DNA of 7,171 nt from Pseudoxanthomonas sp. (GTDB taxonomy: Bacteria; Pseudomonadota; Gammaproteobacteria; Xanthomonadales; Xanthomonadaceae). The notes beneath the pieces were generated by a model. It was not told the DNA's origin, did no database searches, and worked only from the letters and a program-made list of their open reading frames with translations. Position 1 is the first letter of the stretch. Every line of letters starts with the position of its first letter. Shown one piece after another: positions 6,647 to 7,171 of this stretch. The stretch lies in assembly GCA_026785795.1 (NCBI GenBank), contig JAJAZJ010000116.1, positions 1 to 7,171 of the forward strand, in the 5' to 3' direction. The position numbers and the translations under genes were made by a program.

Positions 6647-7171
6647 ATGCAGCCCACCGTTATCGCGCCCTCCATCCTCTCCGCCAACTTCGCCCGCCTG
6701 GGCGAGGAAGTGGACGCGGTGCTCGCCGCCGGTGCGAACTGGGTTCACTTCGATGTGATGGACAACCATTACGTGCCCAACCTGACCATCGGGCCGCTGG
6801 TGTGCAGCGCGCTGCGCAAGCACGGGGTCACCGCGCCCATCGACGTGCACCTGATGGTGCAGCCGGTGGACCGCATCGTCCCGGACTTCGCCGAGGCCGG
6901 GGCCAGCGTGATCAGCTTCCATCCCGAAGCCAGCAGCCACGTGCACCGCACCATCCAGCTGATCAAGTCGTTGGGTTGCCAGGCAGGCCTGGTGCTGAAT
7001 CCGGCCACGCCGGTCGACGTGCTGGACTGGGTCCTGGAAGATCTGGACCTGGTGCTGCTGATGTCGGTCAACCCGGGCTTCGGCGGGCAGGCCTTCATCC
7101 CCTCGACCCTGGACAAGCTGCGCGAAGTGCGCAGGAAAATCGACGCCAGCGGCAGGGCCATCCGCCTGGAA
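6647..7171 (+). CDS. rpe: Ribulose-phosphate 3-epimerase, N-terminal 175 codons (truncated by window edge)
   Basis: This cytosolic TIM-barrel enzyme interconverts ribulose-5-phosphate and xylulose-5-phosphate in the pentose phosphate pathway. The visible part aligns by memory almost gap-free with E. coli Rpe: [13 protein letters not shown] (7-19), [13 protein letters not shown] (33-45) with metal/catalytic H34 and D36, DVHLMV (66-71) with H68, [14 protein letters not shown], and the phosphate-binding [10 protein letters not shown]. The family length is about 220-225, so roughly 50 codons are missing. The window ends at AIRLE, just before the conserved DGG that carries the second catalytic aspartate. 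The ATG at 6647 gives the family-typical N-terminus; only a weak GAG-type ribosome binding site is present. It lies 42 bases after the J-domain gene and may be co-transcribed with it. Confidence 0.97.
   Translation, partial: MQPTVIAPSILSANFARLGEEVDAVLAAGANWVHFDVMDNHYVPNLTIGPLVCSALRKHGVTAPIDVHLMVQPVDRIVPDFAEAGASVISFHPEASSHVHRTIQLIKSLGCQAGLVLNPATPVDVLDWVLEDLDLVLLMSVNPGFGGQAFIPSTLDKLREVRRKIDASGRAIRLE

Noticed and set aside
1..7171. Defence system, toxin-antitoxin pair, prophage, transposon or CRISPR
   Set aside because: Every stretch is taken up by recognisable chromosomal genes or short intergenic gaps; no transposase, integrase, repeat array or terminal inverted repeats were seen.

Overview
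This window looks like ordinary core chromosome of a GC-rich gammaproteobacterium. The best fit is the Xanthomonadaceae/Lysobacteraceae (Xanthomonas, Stenotrophomonas, Pseudoxanthomonas and relatives). The assignment rests on remembered protein similarity (the PurC and Rpe sequences, an Mrp locus of the fused-AB type) and on GC-rich third codon positions; no search could be run. No mobile element, CRISPR array, tRNA or rRNA was seen. Coding density is very high and no gene-free stretch exceeds 150 bases.

Left part (1-3308, minus strand): the promoter-proximal part of a group 2 Mrp multisubunit Na+/H+ antiporter operon. It reads leftwards as mrpA (with mrpB fused to its 3' end), mrpC, then the first 56 codons of mrpD, which leaves the window at base 1. 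Both junctions are 4-base ATGA stop/start overlaps, so the subunits are probably translationally coupled. Such complexes use the proton gradient to export Na+ (and K+ in some species) and to keep the cytoplasm from becoming too alkaline.

Middle part (3458-4315, plus strand): a divergently transcribed NAD(P)-binding SDR-superfamily protein without a visible YxxxK catalytic motif. It converges, 15 bases apart, on a minus-strand group at 4331-6179. In transcription order that group is purC (SAICAR synthase, purine biosynthesis), an EmrE/Qac-type small multidrug-resistance exporter 23 bases downstream, and, after an 80-base gap, a small DUF962/Mpo1-like membrane protein with a very strong ribosome binding site.

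Right part (6272-7171, plus strand): divergent from purC across a 92-base gap lies a 110-residue membrane-anchored J-domain protein that resembles DjlA with its central TerB-like domain removed. The start of rpe (ribulose-phosphate 3-epimerase) follows and is cut by the window end.

The genes do not form one obvious pathway. The window combines ion homeostasis (mrp), purine and pentose-phosphate housekeeping (purC, rpe) and small accessory membrane proteins. I did not find a convincing new multi-gene system. The points most worth following up are the minimal DjlA-like protein, the bacterial Mpo1 homologue and the SDR protein with a degenerate active site.
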